From NCBI GenBank assembly GCA_036501345.1, contig DASYAN010000054.1, forward strand, positions 1-5,730: DNA of 5,730 bases, in the 5' to 3' direction. The DNA is from DASYAN01 sp036501345. GTDB taxonomy: Bacteria; Chloroflexota; Ktedonobacteria; Ktedonobacterales; Ktedonobacteraceae. Positions 4,554-5,730 of the stretch are shown here, in pieces. A model generated the notes under the pieces. The model was not told the origin of the DNA. It ran no database searches and was given only the letters and a program-made list of their open reading frames with translations. A program made the translations under genes and the position numbers. The stretch's first letter is position 1; each line of letters starts with the position of its first letter.

Positions 4554-5730
4554 TCAGGAAAGTTCCATCAACGTTTGGCTACGATGTGGACCCACACCAA
4601 CGCTGTGGATCGGCGTTTGCACCAACTCGGCTAGACGCTCGATATAAGCACGAGCGTTACGAGGAAGATCCTGCAGTGATCGGGCTGAGTGTGTAGATGT
4701 CTGCCAGCCCGGCAGTATCTCATAGACTGGCTCGCACTGCTCGTGAATTAGCGGATTGGGCAGGTCTTCTATCCGCTCTCCTTTATGCTTATAGGCAATA
4801 CATACAGGGATTTCGGGTAAGGTATCTAGCACATCTAGCTTGGTGAGTGCAATAGCCGTACAGCCATTAATCTCTGCAACATAACGGGTAACAACAGCAT
4901 CAAACCAGCCAATACGTCTCGGACGGCCAGTGGTGGCACCAAACTCTCCACCGAGCTCGCGTAAAGCATCACCCTGAGCACCCTTTAATTCTGTTGGCAT
5001 AGGACCCGTTCCGACTTGGCTGCTATATGCCTTGGCGACCCCGATAATATGATCAATACGACGTGGTGGAATACCCGCTCCGATTGCAGCTCCCGCAGCG
5101 GTAGGAGATGAAGAAGTGACAAAGGGATAGGAACCCCAGTCAATATCTTTCATTGCGCTGAGCTGTCCTTCCAGAAGAATCTGCTTTCCCGTCTTGAGTG
5201 CTGAACGGATCAACGGCACAGTATCAACAATGCGGCTTTTGAGTTGTTCTCCCCATGCTAAGCAATCCGCGACTAGTTGCTCCTTATCAAAAGGCTGCTG
5301 ACCATAGACAGTAGTGAGAATGCTATTGTGGCGATGCAAAATAATATCCAGTTTGGCACGTAGCACGTCTTCTGATAAGAGATCATGGATGCGAATGCCA
5401 ATACGTGCTACTTTATCGGTATAGGCCGGACCAATGCCCCGACCAGTAGTATCAACGCGGTATGCACCACGTGCGACATCCTCCACACGATCCAATAACT
5501 TATGATAGGGCATCACTACATGCGCACGATCTGAGATCAAGAGGTTTGCACCAGTGATACCTTGCTTTGTCAGACTATCCAGTTCTTCCAGTAATGCTGG
5601 AGGATCGATGGCTGTCCCCGTACCCATGATACAGGTACAATCAGGGTTGAAAATGCCACAAGGGATGAGGTGCAACTTGAATTCGCCATAGGCATTGACA
5701 ACAGTATGTCCGGCATTTCCTCCCCCTTGG
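4554..5730 (-). CDS. purA: Adenylosuccinate synthetase, N-terminus outside window
   Basis: PurA joins IMP and aspartate at the cost of GTP to form adenylosuccinate, the first committed step from IMP to AMP, in the cytoplasm. The visible 391 residues start at QGGGNAGHTVVNAYGEF and run to the natural stop TGA (4554-4556). Family enzymes are about 420-440 residues, so roughly 35-40 N-terminal residues, including the GDEGKGK phosphate-binding loop, lie beyond 5730. Recognised motifs in order are NAGHT, LLISDRAHVVMPYHKLLD, TTGRGIGPAYTDKVAR, DIDWGSYPFVTSS, KAYSSQVGTGPMPTEL, GEFGATTGRPRRIGWFD (IMP-binding arginine region), TKLDVLD (guanine recognition) and LPGW. Two positions differ from the E. coli-type enzyme: EGQLSA for EGAQGT, and VGPHR for VGPDR. 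The first I remember as usual in Chloroflexota. The TTG at 5673-5675 is an internal leucine codon, not the start. The promoter is outside the window. Confidence 0.97.
   Translation of the reverse strand, partial: QGGGNAGHTVVNAYGEFKLHLIPCGIFNPDCTCIMGTGTAIDPPALLEELDSLTKQGITGANLLISDRAHVVMPYHKLLDRVEDVARGAYRVDTTGRGIGPAYTDKVARIGIRIHDLLSEDVLRAKLDIILHRHNSILTTVYGQQPFDKEQLVADCLAWGEQLKSRIVDTVPLIRSALKTGKQILLEGQLSAMKDIDWGSYPFVTSSSPTAAGAAIGAGIPPRRIDHIIGVAKAYSSQVGTGPMPTELKGAQGDALRELGGEFGATTGRPRRIGWFDAVVTRYVAEINGCTAIALTKLDVLDTLPEIPVCIAYKHKGERIEDLPNPLIHEQCEPVYEILPGWQTSTHSARSLQDLPRNARAYIERLAELVQTPIHSVGVGPHRSQTLMELS

Overview
The window looks like chromosomal DNA from a Ktedonobacteria-type member of the Chloroflexota. 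This is an inference from three things: a Chloroflexota-like variant of adenylosuccinate synthetase (EGQLSAMKD in place of the usual EGAQG motif), an ISKra4-family transposase of the kind abundant in Ktedonobacter, and a membrane-anchored protein with a beta-rich outer domain that I associate with that group. No search could be run, so the taxon is a best guess.

Layout. Positions 1-1717 (+) carry an ISKra4-family transposase split into two overlapping reading frames. The frames meet at a T5C5 run where a +1 shift restores the family sequence. The left end of the element is outside the window and the right end is not resolved. Positions 1718-2126 are a spacer with one doubtful small ORF (1880-2104), a 7-bp perfect hairpin (2072-2090) and a strong ribosome binding site. 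Positions 2127-3002 (+) encode a 291-residue protein I do not recognise, with a disordered-looking N-terminal part and a charged helical C-terminal part. Directly at its stop codon begins a segment (3003-3195) with dense nested complementarity, including a possible pseudoknot; I call it a candidate structured RNA of unknown class. After about 350 bp without a supported gene comes a one-TM surface protein (3547-4500, +). It is interrupted by a single in-frame amber codon at 4138-4140, and the reading frame continues intact on both sides. A GC-rich hairpin (4522-4548) separates it from the convergent purA (4554-5730, -), which runs off the right edge and lacks roughly its first 35-40 residues.

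How the parts relate. There is no evident operon or shared pathway. purA is the only core metabolic gene; everything to its left is accessory: an insertion sequence, an orphan protein, an RNA-like segment that may be a transposon remnant, and a decaying or recoded surface protein. The observations most worth following are the structured segment at 3003-3195, the amber codon, and the frameshift site in the transposase.
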